Of a stretch of 64,000 nt of DNA, positions 22,965 to 33,720 are shown piece after piece; position 1 is the stretch's first letter; every line of letters begins with the position of its first letter. Origin of the DNA: Musa acuminata AAA Group (lineage: Eukaryota > Streptophyta > Magnoliopsida > Zingiberales > Musaceae). The notes under the pieces were generated by a model. That model saw only the letters and a list, made by a program, of their open reading frames with translations. It ran no database searches and was not told the origin of the DNA. The stretch spans positions 33,790,501 to 33,854,500 of the forward strand of contig NC_088344.1 of assembly GCF_036884655.1 (NCBI RefSeq), read 5' to 3'. Position numbers and translations under genes: made by a program.

Positions 22965-25900
22965 CTAAAGCCAATCACCTATGTGTCTGATCCCCATCAG
23001 ACCCCTGTGACGCTCAAAGACAATCTGAGACAATGGCTTTGTTAGTGGATCTGCAATGTTATCTTCGGATGGAACTCTTTCCATTGCTACATCTCCTCGG
23101 GTCACGATCTCTCTGATAAGGTGGAACCTCCTCAGAACATGCTTAGATTTCTGATGAGACCTAAGTTCCTTCGCTTGAGCAATTGCCCCGTTGTTGTCGC
23201 AATATAGGGAAATCGGCTCCTCACTATCCGGCACGACTCCCAAATCTGTGATGAACTTCTTCAACCAGACTCCCTCCTTTGCTGCATCTGATGCAGCAAT
23301 GTACTCCGCCTCTGTGGTCGAGTCAGCAATGGTATCTTGCTTGGAACTCTTCCAGCACACTGCTCCTCCATTCAAGGTGTACACATACCCTGAATTCGAC
23401 TTGCTATCATCGACATCAGACTGAAAACTTGAGTCAGTGTAGCCTTCAACCTTAAGGCTATTACCTCCATATACTAGTAAAAGATCCTTAGTCCTTCTCA
23501 AGTACTTAAGGATACACTTTACTGCTTTCCAGTGCTCCAAGCCTGGATCCGCCTGATACCTGCTCGTGACACTCAGAGCATGCGCTATATCAGGCCTAGT
23601 ACATAGCATGGCATACATGATAGACCCTATTGCTGAGGCATAAGGTATCATATCCATGTTCGCCCTTTCTTCTGGAGTCTTTGGGGACATACTCGTAGAA
23701 AGCGATATCCCATGTCTCATCGGTATGAGACCTCTTTTGGAATTTTCCATGCCAAACCTTTTGACAATAGTTTCTATGTACCTGGACTGGGACAAGCCAA
23801 GCATCCTTTTGGATCTATCTCTATAGATTCTAATCCCCAAGATATAAGATGCTTCTCCTAAGTCCTTCATGGAGAAGTGTCTAGATAACCAAGCCTTTAC
23901 TGTGGATTGCATTCCTACATCATTCCCAATGATGAGGATGTCATCCACATATAACACCAAAAAGGTGATAGCGCTCCCACTTACCTTCCTGTATACACAA
24001 GGCTCATCTTCGTTCTTAACGAAGTCATAAGATCTGATTGCCTAATTAAATCTTATGTTCCAACTTCGGGAAGCTTACTTTAGTCCATAAATGGATCTAA
24101 GCAACCTACACACCTTATCTGGGCAGTTCTTGGACACGAATCCCTCAGGTTGCATCATATACACCTCCTCCTCCAGGTTCCCGTTGAGGAATGCGGTTTT
24201 CACATCCATCTGCCAGATCTCATAATCATAGTGTGCTGCAATAGCCAATAGAATTCTGATGGATTTTAGCATTGCTACGGGTGAGAAAGTTTCGTCGTAG
24301 TCAACACCTTGCCTTTGACGATACCCCTTAGCCACTAGCCTTGCTTTATAGGTCTCTACCTTTCCATCTACTCCGATCTTTTTCTTAAAGATCCACTTGC
24401 AACCGATGGGTACAATACCTTCGGGTGCATCAACTAGGTTCCAAACCTTATTGGAGTACATAGAATCCATCTCAGAATTCATGGCTTCTTTCCACTTCCC
24501 GGAGTCTATACTCATAATAGCCTCCTCGTAGGTCTGAGGATCAATATCCTCTACATCCTCTGCTCTAATGTGTCCCACATATCTCTCAGGAGGATGGGAT
24601 ACTCTATCAGACCTGCGTAAAGTTGAAACTTGTGTATTAGATACCTAAACAGACTCGGGCTGTAGAGTGGTGCTTGAGCTTGGTTCCCTAACTTCGCTCA
24701 ACTCTATCATTCTCCCACTGTCTCCGCCAAGAATGTGTTCCTTCTCAAGGAACACTGCTCTCTTAGCTACAAAGACCTTTTGGTCCTCGAGATGATAGAA
24801 ATAATACCCACAAGTTTCCTTGGGGTATCCCACAAATTTACATCGCCCTGTCCTTGATTCTAACTTATCGGGGTTGTGTCTTTTAACATGGGCAGAGCAG
24901 CCCCAAATCTTAACTACTTTAAGATCAGGCTTCTTCCCTTTCCATATCTCATATGGTGTAGACACCACCGACTTAGTTGGAACTCTGTTCAGAAGGTAAG
25001 CTGCGGTTTCTAGGGCATATCCCCAGAATGAGATGGGTAGGTCAGCGAAACTCATCATGGACCGTACCATATCTAATAATGTACGATTTCTCCTTTCAGA
25101 GACACCATTGAGCTGAGGTGTATAAGGAGGTGTCCATTGGGATAATATCCCATGGTCCTTGAGGAAGTGAGTAAACTCTGTACTTAAGTACTCACCTCCT
25201 CGATCTGATCGAAGAGTTTTGATACTCTTTCCAGTCTGGTTCTCCACCTCATTCTTATACTCTCTGAATTTCTCAAAGGCCTCGGACTTGTACTTCATTA
25301 AGTACACATATCCATACCTTGAGAAATCATCAGTAAATGTAATGAAGTAGGAGTAACCTCCAATGGCATGAGTTGACATGGGTCCACATACATCACTATG
25401 TATGAGTTCCAACAACTCAGTGGCTCTCTCTCCAGTTCCACTAAATGGAGAGTTGGTCAGTTTTCCACGAATGCAAGGCTCACAAGTTGCATATGACACA
25501 TAGTCGAATGGATCTAGATATCCATCATTTAGCAACTTTTGAATCCTCATGGATGTGACCTAGCCTACAATGCCACAGGTATGCACTGTTCAACTCATCT
25601 CGTTTCCTTTTGGACACATTTATATTCATGATATGTGGAGTGGTGTCTAACATAAATAAACCATTATGCAATGTTCCTTTCGTGATGATCTTATCATCTA
25701 ATAATATCGAACAACCATTGTTCTCAAAAACAAATTTATATCCACTAACTGTTAAACATGAAATGGAGATAATGTTTTTGATAATAGAAGGAACAAAATA
25801 ACATGCATCTAATGCAATAAAAGCTCCACTAGGCAGATGTAGGGCGACCTCGCCAACAGCTAATACAGCAACTTTTGCTCCATTACCCATCTTGAGGTCC

Positions 25901-26853
25901 ATCTCGCCTCTCTCTAGTCTCCTAGGCCTTGCCAGAACCTGCAACGAATTACATATATGATAAGCACTACCGGTATCTAATACCCATGTGTTATCATAAG
26001 AGTCTGACAAATGGAGACTGATCATGAATGTACCTGAAGCTTCATCAAGCTTTTGTTTCGCCCTTTCTGCAAGGTACTCTTTGCAGTTTCTCTTCCAGTG
26101 CCCATCTTTACCACAGTGGAAGCACTGGCCTTTGTCCTTTGTTGGGTCTTTCTTAGCAACCTTTGCTTTACCTTGTTTGCCATTGCCCTTTCCCTTCTTA
26201 AGGGACCTTTCTGCTTTCCTTTTTTTTCTGGTCTCACCAGTGTAGAGAACTGGCTTCTCTTTCTTAATAGTACTCTCTGCCTCCCTCAACATATTGAGGA
26301 GCTCTGGGAGAGTCACCTCAAGCTTGTTCATATTAAAGTTCATTATGAACTGTGAAAAGGAATCTGGTAGGGACTGAAGCACAATGTCCACACACAAGTT
26401 ATCCTCTAGGACCATTCCTAGACCTGTGAGTTTCTCTATCCACTCAATCATCTTTAGGACATGGTTCTGAACCGGTGTCCCCTCAGTCATCCTAGCGCGG
26501 AAAAGGCTCTTGGATATCTCATATCGTTGAGTCCTTCCCTGTTCCTCAAACAATTTACGGACATGTAGGAGAATGGATCTGGCATCCATCTTTTCATGTT
26601 GTCTCTATAACTCTAGAGTCATAGAGCCCAACATATAGCACTGAGCAAGAGTGGAGTCATCAATGTACTTCACGTAGCGAGCGATCTCATCCTCGCTTGC
26701 CCCTTCTTCGGGCGTAGGCATCACTGTATCAAGGACGTACACGATTTTCTCCGCTGTGAGAACAATTCTCAAGTTACGGAGCCAATCCGTATAATTTGGA
26801 CCAGTGAGGCGGTTGACATCAAGTATGCCACGTAAGGGATTTGAAAGCGACAT
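22965..26853 (-). pseudogene. Copia gag-pol polyprotein, disrupted
   Basis: Gag starts near 26853. A zinc knuckle [14 protein letters not shown] lies near 26105, the protease motif [10 protein letters not shown] near 25965, and the GAG-pre-integrase segment near 25560. The integrase covers about 25490-24900 (CEPC, then HSDVCGP, TDDFSRYG, SDRGGEY, SERRNRTLLD). RT runs from about 24500 with YVDD at about 23950. RNase H follows to ADPLTKPL and a stop at 22965. Breaks in sense order are: TAG at 26607-26605, a frameshift near 25550, TAG at 24647-24645, TAA at 24077-24075 and TAG at 24044-24042. Each stop lies where related proteins have Gln, consistent with C-to-T changes. Apart from the frameshift the pol frame is continuous. 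Confidence 0.93.
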
Positions 26854-27040
26854 TTTCTGAAAATAAAGATGTAGCAAAAATGAATAACATGCAGATTTTG
26901 CAAGAAATAAACTATCAAGATATGGACTTCTATCTTAATATGCTCCCACTATTTTACTAACGAGTTACGTGACACCCTCAGCACGTGAAACGGAAGTCTC
27001 CGGCAGACTTCTAGTGGGGATCAGGATCCAATCAGCGTCT
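26854..27040. other. Copia leader next to gag
   Basis: An untranslated leader just upstream of gag in element sense. An ACGTG/CACGT inverted repeat lies near 26967-26987. No ORF. Confidence 0.5.
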
Positions 27041-27351
27041 TAGTGTAACCTCGAGGGACTCGACCAATCACACTAAGCCTAAAAGGTAGACAACTCTTGC
27101 CGATCACAACTCCTTGTGATTCCCGTCCTGTTCGGCCTCCGAATCACCATGGCCTCGAGGGACTCGACCAACCATGATGCTCGGTTAAGTCAACACCTTC
27201 GTTACAAGATGAGTCTGATTTGATGATATACCCTCGAGGGACTCGACCAAGCATATCATGCCCTCAGGTCACCGGTGACATCTCTATGTCGTAAGCAAGA
27301 TAGCGAATCGCGATATAGGTGAGTCTCGAGGGACTCGACCAACTCAACCTA
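27039..27351 (-). repeat. Four hairpin units with an invariant core in the copia leader
   Basis: The core CCTCGAGGGACTCGACCA occurs at 27049-27066, 27153-27170, 27232-27249 and 27324-27341 (first base T in the last). The core itself folds: TCGAG, loop GGA, CTCGA. Outside it each unit has its own complementary arms: CTTAGTGT/ACACTAAG; CACCATGG/CCATGATG (one mismatch); ATGATAT/ATATCAT; TAGGTGAGT/ACTCAACCTA (one bulge). The arm sequences are unrelated between units but pair within each. They lie in the leader between PBS and gag. A further hairpin ATCACAA/TTGTGAT lies between units 1 and 2. Confidence 0.85.
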
Positions 27352-28130
27352 CACCGGGATTCGGTTCCTACTCATAACGATGGAAGGCCACGTGGGTCAA
27401 TCTAATTGCCTCACGTTTACCGACTTAATATTATCGAGAGATGTTTCTATGATTTGGTCTCCTAATATGACATGTCACACATATACATATTTAATATATA
27501 TCTACATCGCATGCAAATATATATACATATCTAGTATGTGTATAAGCAATCACACCAGATGATCATGGACCACAACCTAATATGATTAGGCCCGAGCCAG
27601 TAGGCCTAATCACTCACATCAAGATCTATGTGTGCAATGGTGCATCTCCATGCCTTGTGATCGTCCATCTCGTCCTCGTTGGTTCCGTCGACATCTTGAT
27701 GCATCTTCATGCATCACGATCGTCCGTCTCGTGGGTCCCGCTATGGCTTCCACGCTCCCGCTGCGCCTCCTCATGTGATTACAACTTAATCATAGGCACG
27801 CAGGCCCGACAATAAACGAGAAATATAATGGAGGTTCGCAGACCTCAATAATAATAATCACAAGTACACACATCACACGGTCCATGATCATCCGTCCACT
27901 CATCATACATCACATGTATAAATAATCATCATCATGTAGGACTACTAGATAATAATAAAAATAATAATCAACTAAACCTTTTAATTAATTAATATTTTCT
28001 GAAATCAGGGATATATAGGGAATTTCTCAATTCCTAAGGGTATTTTCGTAATTTGGACAAAAGACAGAAACTGGAATTTCTCAAATTCCGAGGGGCAAAA
28101 CTGTCTTTTGCGCAGAAAACCCTAATACCC
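27352..28130. other. Copia leader, middle part
   Basis: Untranslated leader DNA with short inverted repeats such as CCTAAT/ATTAGG (near 27577). No protein similarity. AT-rich runs occur at 27960-28000. Confidence 0.5.
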
Positions 28131-28136
28131 TTTCCC

Positions 28137-28640
28137 CTTTTCGCTGCTGCGCCGCCGCCGCCGCCACCCTACTGGCGGCGGCCTGTGCGGCGAGGGCGAG
28201 GGCACTGCCCTCGCCTGCAGGTGGCACGCCCGCTGGGGTCGCTGCCGCTGCAGGTGGGCGCCCCCGCGGGCGCCGCCGCCTTCGCGGGCGGTTCTGCCCG
28301 CGAGTCAGCGCCCGCAGGTGGTGCTGTCTCGCTGGCGGCCGCCCCTGCGGGGTTTTTGCCCGTGGGAGCAGCGGCCACAGGCGCCGCTGCCCTGCGGTGC
28401 CTCAGCCCGCGCTGCTGCCCCGCGGCGCCTCTGCCCGCGGGCTCAGTGGCCGCAGGCGCTTCTACCGAGCGGGCTGCCAGCCCCGCCGGCCGCAAGCCTG
28501 CTGCAAGCAGACCGCCGGCCGGCTGCTGCAGGCACAGCGCTTGCGCATGCGCCGGCGCTGTGCTGCCTGGCTGCGGCTGCGGCTGGCTGCAGGCATGCAG
28601 ATCGAGGGCAGCAACTTTTGCTGCCCTTCCTTGCTTTTGC
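28137..28640 (-). other. GC-rich block with a 176-aa sense ORF in the copia leader
   Basis: About 500 bp, very GC-rich, in an otherwise AT-rich element. In element sense an ORF of 176 aa (28699-28169) starts just after the PBS and is rich in Ala, Pro, Gly and Arg. The opposite strand also stays open (28053-28748), so openness may simply reflect base composition. No domain was recognised. It may be captured DNA or a structured leader. Confidence 0.45.
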
Positions 28641-28713
28641 GTCAACGATTTTGACGTCAATATTCTTCCTAAACACAACACACGCAGTTCAAAAACCAAT
28701 CATTCGCACGAAC

Positions 28714-28732
28714 AACCTGGCTCTGATACCAC
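28714..28732 (-). promoter_or_regulatory. Primer binding site (initiator tRNA-Met)
   Basis: In element sense GTGGTATCAGAGCCAGGTT follows the 5' LTR. TGGTATCAGAGC is the usual PBS of plant copia elements, complementary to the 3' end of initiator tRNA-Met. Confidence 0.9.
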
Positions 28733-30232
28733 TGTTGGGAAATCATAGGGGGGGGGCGACATCATATGCGCAGCGGAAGAACAAGAAAACAAAAATCCCC
28801 GATTCCCAAAAAGATGTTCATCGTCGTGCGAAGATTGGTGCGCAAAATCCGCAAAAAACATAAAAACTGCGTATAGAGATTGTGTTACCTAGGGAGATCG
28901 TATATCCCTGTTTCCTTGCAGATCCTTAGGAGAGGGTGAAGGAGGTCAAGCGTCCTCCTCTCTAGCGGTGATCCACACAGCAGGGTTGCGACGACGCTCC
29001 TCAAAACTTCAGGCCTACTCTGAAGTGGAGAGGGAGAGGAGAATAGGAAGGGCAAGCAAAGACTCTAGCCTATGAGGCTGTGAATCCCTCCTATTTATAG
29101 AGATCCCGTGTCAAAACCCTAATGGGTCCTTTCCCTAGTGGGTATTGGATCTGCATCCAATAAGACAAGGGCTCCGTCGGATATCTCATATCCGAACCTC
29201 TACTCATCGCAATGCCTACCATATGTGTGTGACCCTCTAGGCCCAATATCGAGCTGGCCGTGAGTCATACCTGTCAGAACTCCTTCTAACTCAGTGAATT
29301 ATTATCTCTGTAATAATTCATTCGACTCATCGACTACGGAAGTACTAGGCCACTACGCCGTAGTCCCCAGACGATACAGGGGAATCCAATCCATTGGACC
29401 TGTCTGTCCTCAGTTACCATGTACCTATAGTCCCTCATCCATCTAATATCCCAGAGACCGTATATCGAGCATGGTGCTGTCAGACCCATACGGTTTCTAC
29501 TCGAGTCTCGCTCTAATCGGATTCTCCCGGAGAACTCTTTCTCTCTCAACCCGAATGACCCTGGCCAGGGATTTGTCTGAGCAAGAATACATGGGATATT
29601 CCTCTCATGATACCGAGAGTGGATGATCCTCTATCGACACTCAATAGCCCTCGTAAGGTCGACTACCACTCCCAATGACCAGCTGTACTAGATCTGGGAA
29701 CAGCCAAACCTATAAGTCTGGTATCAAAGAGTGGAGCACTCATACAGGACATCCTTGGTGTCTCAAGTCTAAGAACCAGATACACCACTAGGACTACGGA
29801 ATCGTTGTCTGACAATAAGGCATCATCAACCATCCAGCATTCCGTAAGCGGATCAATCAGTGAACTCATTCTCCAATGAGCACCTGTACTGTATCCCTAG
29901 TGTCCCTACACGAGCAGCTATGAGACCAGCTGCATCCATCATATGGACGGGTATACAGCACACCAGTCTATCCGGTTATCACGATGTCCCTCTCGAGTAA
30001 CCTATGACCGGGATTATTTAGGATATGTGTTTAAAGGTGAATCGATCTCATTATCGTGATCTCATCACGATCCGATTCCCATTGCACAAATCCAAGGACA
30101 TCACAATATATGTGCATTTATGCAATAGTTATAAAGTGATATATGCCAAAATATAATAAGCAAAAAGATTCTGTATCAAGTCACACGTGTCATCACTCAC
30201 GTGATTGGCTTGCTGGGCACTTATGACTAGCA
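28733..30232 (-). repeat. 5' LTR of the young copia element
   Basis: 1500 bp, about 99.3 percent identical by eye to the 3' LTR. The TATA box CTATAAATAG (element sense) at 29091-29100 would place the start of transcription near 29065, with R and U5 running to 28733. Confidence 0.95.
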
Positions 30233-30627
30233 GTATAATCATCTAACATTTCGTGAGCGGATCAATCAGTGAACTCATTCTTAAATTAGCACCTGCACGG
30301 TATCGCTAATGTATCCACTTGAGAAGCTATGAGATCAACCGCCTCCATCATATAGATGGGTATACAGCGCACTAGTCTATCCAGTTATCTCGATATCTCT
30401 ATAGAGTAACCTACGACTAGAATTATTTAAGGTCTATGTTTAAAGACAAATCAGTCTCATTATCATAATATCATCACGATCCAATTCCCCTTACAGATCC
30501 ATGAACATTATACAATGAGCAATATAAATGAGAAAAATAATAAATAATTAATAAACAAAAAGAGTATGTATCATGTCACACATATCATCACTCATGTGAT
30601 TCGCTTGTAAGGCATCTATGACTAGTA
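30233..30627 (-). repeat. Old solo LTR, second part
   Basis: Continues the LTR broken at 21450; the first 5 bp are the young element's TSD. GATCAATCAGTGAACTCATT and the ACTAGTA end align with the young LTR's GATCAATCAGTGAACTCATT and ACTAGCA. Confidence 0.85.
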
Positions 30628-31090
30628 ATATGCAGTCATTGAGTAGAGCAAAACCACTTAGAAATAGACCATCCATACTATTATTTTGAGATTTTCTAAC
30701 TCCATAAAGTGATGTAAATCAGCACAACACCCAAGAGTTATCCCGATAGCACATAGTTGGATCAGCATTTAGGGTAGTGTTTAATGATAATTCGATGTAT
30801 TATTCCACAGTAATATTATGTGAGCACTTATAGATATTTTTTATTATTGTAAACTATTTTGGAACCTTTGTTATATAATCTTTCTTGTGAAGTATATGCT
30901 TGTAATTTATATTGTCTAAAATATTTACTAAAATAACTACTCGTGGGATTCCAAATTAAATGTTTCTTTAAAACTATCTTTTATTATATGTTCTTAAGAG
31001 ATCATAAGAAGTTTTGAAGAAATTGATTTTTATAAACAGACACACAAGGGTATCATTTAGGTAAAATAAATTAAATCTATGATAAAATGA
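30628..31090. repeat. Ancient LTR-like repeat, right copy, second part
   Basis: Continues 19841-20019 once the solo LTR is removed and aligns to 18270-18760. For example AGCACATAGTTGGATCAGC matches the left copy's GACACATGGCTGGATGAGC. Confidence 0.5.
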
Positions 31091-31445
31091 CATACAAACA
31101 TTTTTTACTTTGGAATAAGAATTAGCCTTACGAAATGGGAAAACCACTAGTTATAGTTGAGAGAGTGCGAAAACAACTGGAAAAGGGCCATTCCCGATAA
31201 TATGGAATATTGAAGAGAAGTTATTGGCAGTTGGGCTGGCTGGGTGCCATAATCAAGGTGACAAAGGCTTTAACTTTCATACAATATTTTCTCTGATTAC
31301 CCTCCTCAGTTTTATAATTTTGATTGTTGATCTGACATAATGAATTTAATGTTAATTTGAGGATGAATATTATTATATTAATGTTTAACCAATGAAAATT
31401 AACTATTTTGTAGTATCGGCAAGTTTTTATCTTTACAGCCTAAAA

Positions 31446-31483
<38 letters not shown>

Positions 31484-31858
31484 GTGCATTCAAGAGGACA
31501 AATGGCATGTGGTTGTCCCTTCAAAGACGTGTTAGGAAATGGCCACATCTATTAAGCTGCTTCTCTCTTTACTACCAGCTAAAAGGCTGTGAGTTGGGTT
31601 GGAGAGTCGAGTGTTAATGGACTTTAGGTTTGATTTCTCAGCAGCAGTCATTTCCCAGCAAACCATGCCAAGAAATCTGTAGTGGAGTATGAAGAGGGCA
31701 TTAATTCTTCGACTACTAAAACCATCAGTCAGTAACATTGTTTCCTACGTTGGGTTACATAGGAAGCATCACGAGAGCTTCAGCTGAAAACCAAGAAAGA
31801 AATGAGACCTGTCTACAAAATTACAGGAAGAGAATCCTTTGTGTCTTCTCCTTCCAGT
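31091..31858. other. Intergenic DNA with a TG/TA microsatellite
   Basis: A (TG)n(TA)n tract at 31446-31492. The part from about 31530 is the downstream flank of the minus-strand peptide gene. No other gene seen. Confidence 0.6.
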
Positions 31859-32098
31859 TTAATCTCTGTTCTTCTTGTTATGGCTCGGATTCGACTTGCT
31901 CGGTGGCAACCTCCTCAGGCTTGCACTGACTGCAATCACAGGCGGTTTGGCGACTGCTCCATGAGACAGCAGCAACAGCTTCCTGGGTCGAGAGCTCTCC
32001 CTATTGAACTCTCTCTGAGGAGGCGATGGGAAGCTGAGAAAGAAATGGAGGAGAAGTAAAGCACAGAGGAAGGAGACGGCTGTGCAGGTGGCTCTCAT
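31859..32098 (-). CDS. CLE-like secreted signalling peptide precursor
   Basis: A single-exon 79-aa ORF with the layout of a CLE prepropeptide. The N-terminus (MRATCTAVSFLCALLLLHFF) is a signal peptide, a basic variable middle follows, and a dodecapeptide RLPPSKSNPSHN lies 6 residues before the C-terminus. The CLE consensus has R1, P4, G6, N/D8, P9, H11 and N12. All are present except G6, which is Lys, and position 3 is Pro rather than Val. CLE peptides are processed, secreted and read by leucine-rich receptor kinases in meristem and vascular control. A TATA box lies about 65 bp upstream of the ATG. The assignment rests on motif and layout. The Lys-6 variant might be a divergent subgroup or a non-functional member. 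Confidence 0.6.
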   Translation of the reverse strand: MRATCTAVSFLCALLLLHFFLSFPSPPQREFNRESSRPRKLLLLSHGAVAKPPVIAVSASLRRLPPSKSNPSHNKKNRD

Positions 32099-32158
32099 GG
32101 CGATTGGTGTGCAGCAGGCAATTGTGTGGGATGGTTGAAGAAGGGTGGAGGTATTCCG

Positions 32159-32167
32159 TTTATATAA
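32159..32167 (-). promoter_or_regulatory. TATA box of the CLE-like gene
   Basis: TATATAAAC on the minus strand, about 60 bp before the ATG at 32098, giving a leader of roughly 30 nt. Good spacing supports a real promoter. Confidence 0.5.
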
Positions 32168-33260
32168 TAACTAGCATCTCCGTGCCTCGTGATAATTGGC
32201 ACAGCATGTGAGTCGCAGTAATCTTTCTGCCATGGGATGCAGTGAAGCTGGTGATTCAGAAGAATTCCACTTCCATGCAAGACAGTAAACTTGGTTGATA
32301 GTTGATAGGTTTCCCTGAGAAGGAATCGTCTCTCTTCCATTATCTAATGGAGGTTTTGGCACTTGGAAGTGGCTGGTCATGTGATGCTCATTTGACTATT
32401 GCTGTCATGATCTGAAGCCATGACACGGTACTGCTTGTGAGGTTGATCTGTGAGAGTAATGTGAGAGAGCCACTGGTTCCAAGCAGCAGTGAGCATATGA
32501 TGGATCAGTGGCAAGAGATATCATATAAAACATGCAGATTTAGATCTAGGTGAGGTTGGTGGGTTGGATTAGGCAAGACAGGGGAGTCACTTTCCAGAGC
32601 ACAAGATCAGAACATGAACCAGGAAACAAGTACAGGATTCTTTTGGCTGAAAGGTTCCAAAGAAAACATGGTGGCCTGGTGGCGATGTGTAGGAAGAGTT
32701 AAGTGGACTTCCACATGCAGGGAGAGAAGGCATGTGTTGAGACTGCTATTCCATGTTACTGCACTGACCTTTTACAGAGCTCATGATTGAGCTGAGGAGC
32801 GGAGAGAGGGTGGAACTCAGACAGCTGCTTCGATGCTTCTTAATATAATTTACTTGATTGAAACCATCGTCTTCTTTCGGATGCGCGTATTGTGACTATA
32901 TATATATATATATATATATTATTTTTTTTTTATTAGAAAAAAAATTTTAGTATTGGAATGATTCTATAATTGATTTTTAGTGAGGATTTTTTTATTTTTT
33001 TGATAATATCCTTGAATTAGATTGTTTCAAGTCACCAATCTATGAACTATGAGAGAGTGTAATACAATTATAATTTAAGTGTAACTCTCTAAATTTTTAC
33101 CTAACCTATCCAAACTTCTCAGGAATTACTTAGATGAGATGTAATATATTTAGTATTATATTTTTTATGTTTGTATACATTTATGATAATTAATTTTTAA
33201 AATAATATATTTTTATGTTGAATTTGTGTTAAGTATAACTCAAAGTTAACTTCTTAAGTT
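32168..33260. other. Upstream flank of the CLE-like gene, AT-rich spacer
   Basis: No gene recognised. A TA microsatellite lies at 32897-32919. Confidence 0.5.
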
Positions 33261-33264
33261 AAAC

Positions 33265-33720
33265 TATGAGAATGAGGAGGTGACATTGGAGTTAGAATGA
33301 GAGGATAAAAAGGCATAGGTGGAGTGGGAGAAGGATAAGAAGGGGGAGGAGAAGGAAGCCAAAGGAGAGTGGGAGGAGGTGGTGTTGGAGTTAGAGTGGG
33401 AGGATGAGGAAACTGAGATTGAGTGGGAGGAGGAGGAGGAGGAAACCAAGGGGAATGGGAGGAGGTGGTGTTGAAGTTGGAGTGGGAGGACGAGGAGAGG
33501 AAAGTGGAGTGGGAGGAGGCGACAATGGAGGTAGAGTGGAAGGGGGAGGCAAATGTGAAGTGGATGAAAGAGGAGAGGGAGGAGGAGGAAGCCAATGGGG
33601 AGAGGAGAAGGCGGAGGCGGAGTAGGAGGAAGAAGAAGTCAAGGGAGAGGGTGAGGATGAGAAAACCAATAGAGATGGGAAGGAGACATGGAGGTGGAGT
33701 GAGAGTAGAGGTGGAGGAGA
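33265..33720. repeat. 450-bp polypurine minisatellite-like tract
   Basis: The plus strand is almost all G and A with few pyrimidines. Loosely repeated words include GAGTGGGAGGA, GGAGGTGGTGTTG and GAGGAGGAGGA. ORFs on both strands are low-complexity products (Glu/Arg/Gly-rich on plus, Ser/Pro-rich on minus) and are not called as genes. Confidence 0.8.

Larger units (their letters stand above)
21451..30232 (-). mobile_element. Nearly intact Ty1/copia LTR retrotransposon
   Basis: An 8.78-kb element in minus orientation. Its LTRs are 21451-22950 (3' LTR) and 28733-30232 (5' LTR), each exactly 1500 bp, and both run TG to CA. A 5-bp TSD GTATA flanks it. I count 11 differences between the LTRs by eye (about 0.7 percent), ten of them transitions, so the insertion is recent. 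The PBS complementary to initiator tRNA-Met lies next to the 5' LTR, and a purine tract lies next to the 3' LTR. The domain order gag-protease-integrase-RT-RNase H defines Ty1/copia. Four premature stops and one frameshift were seen, so this copy is probably not autonomous. Confidence 0.95.

Noticed and set aside
27039..27351. CRISPR-like array
   Set aside because: Evenly spaced repeats of 18 bp suggested it, but this is plant nuclear DNA inside a retrotransposon leader, spacing is 79-104 bp, and flanks pair as hairpin arms.
28053..28748. 231-aa plus-strand ORF in the copia leader
   Set aside because: Antisense to the element, low-complexity Ala/Pro/Arg, and open in several frames at once because of very high GC.
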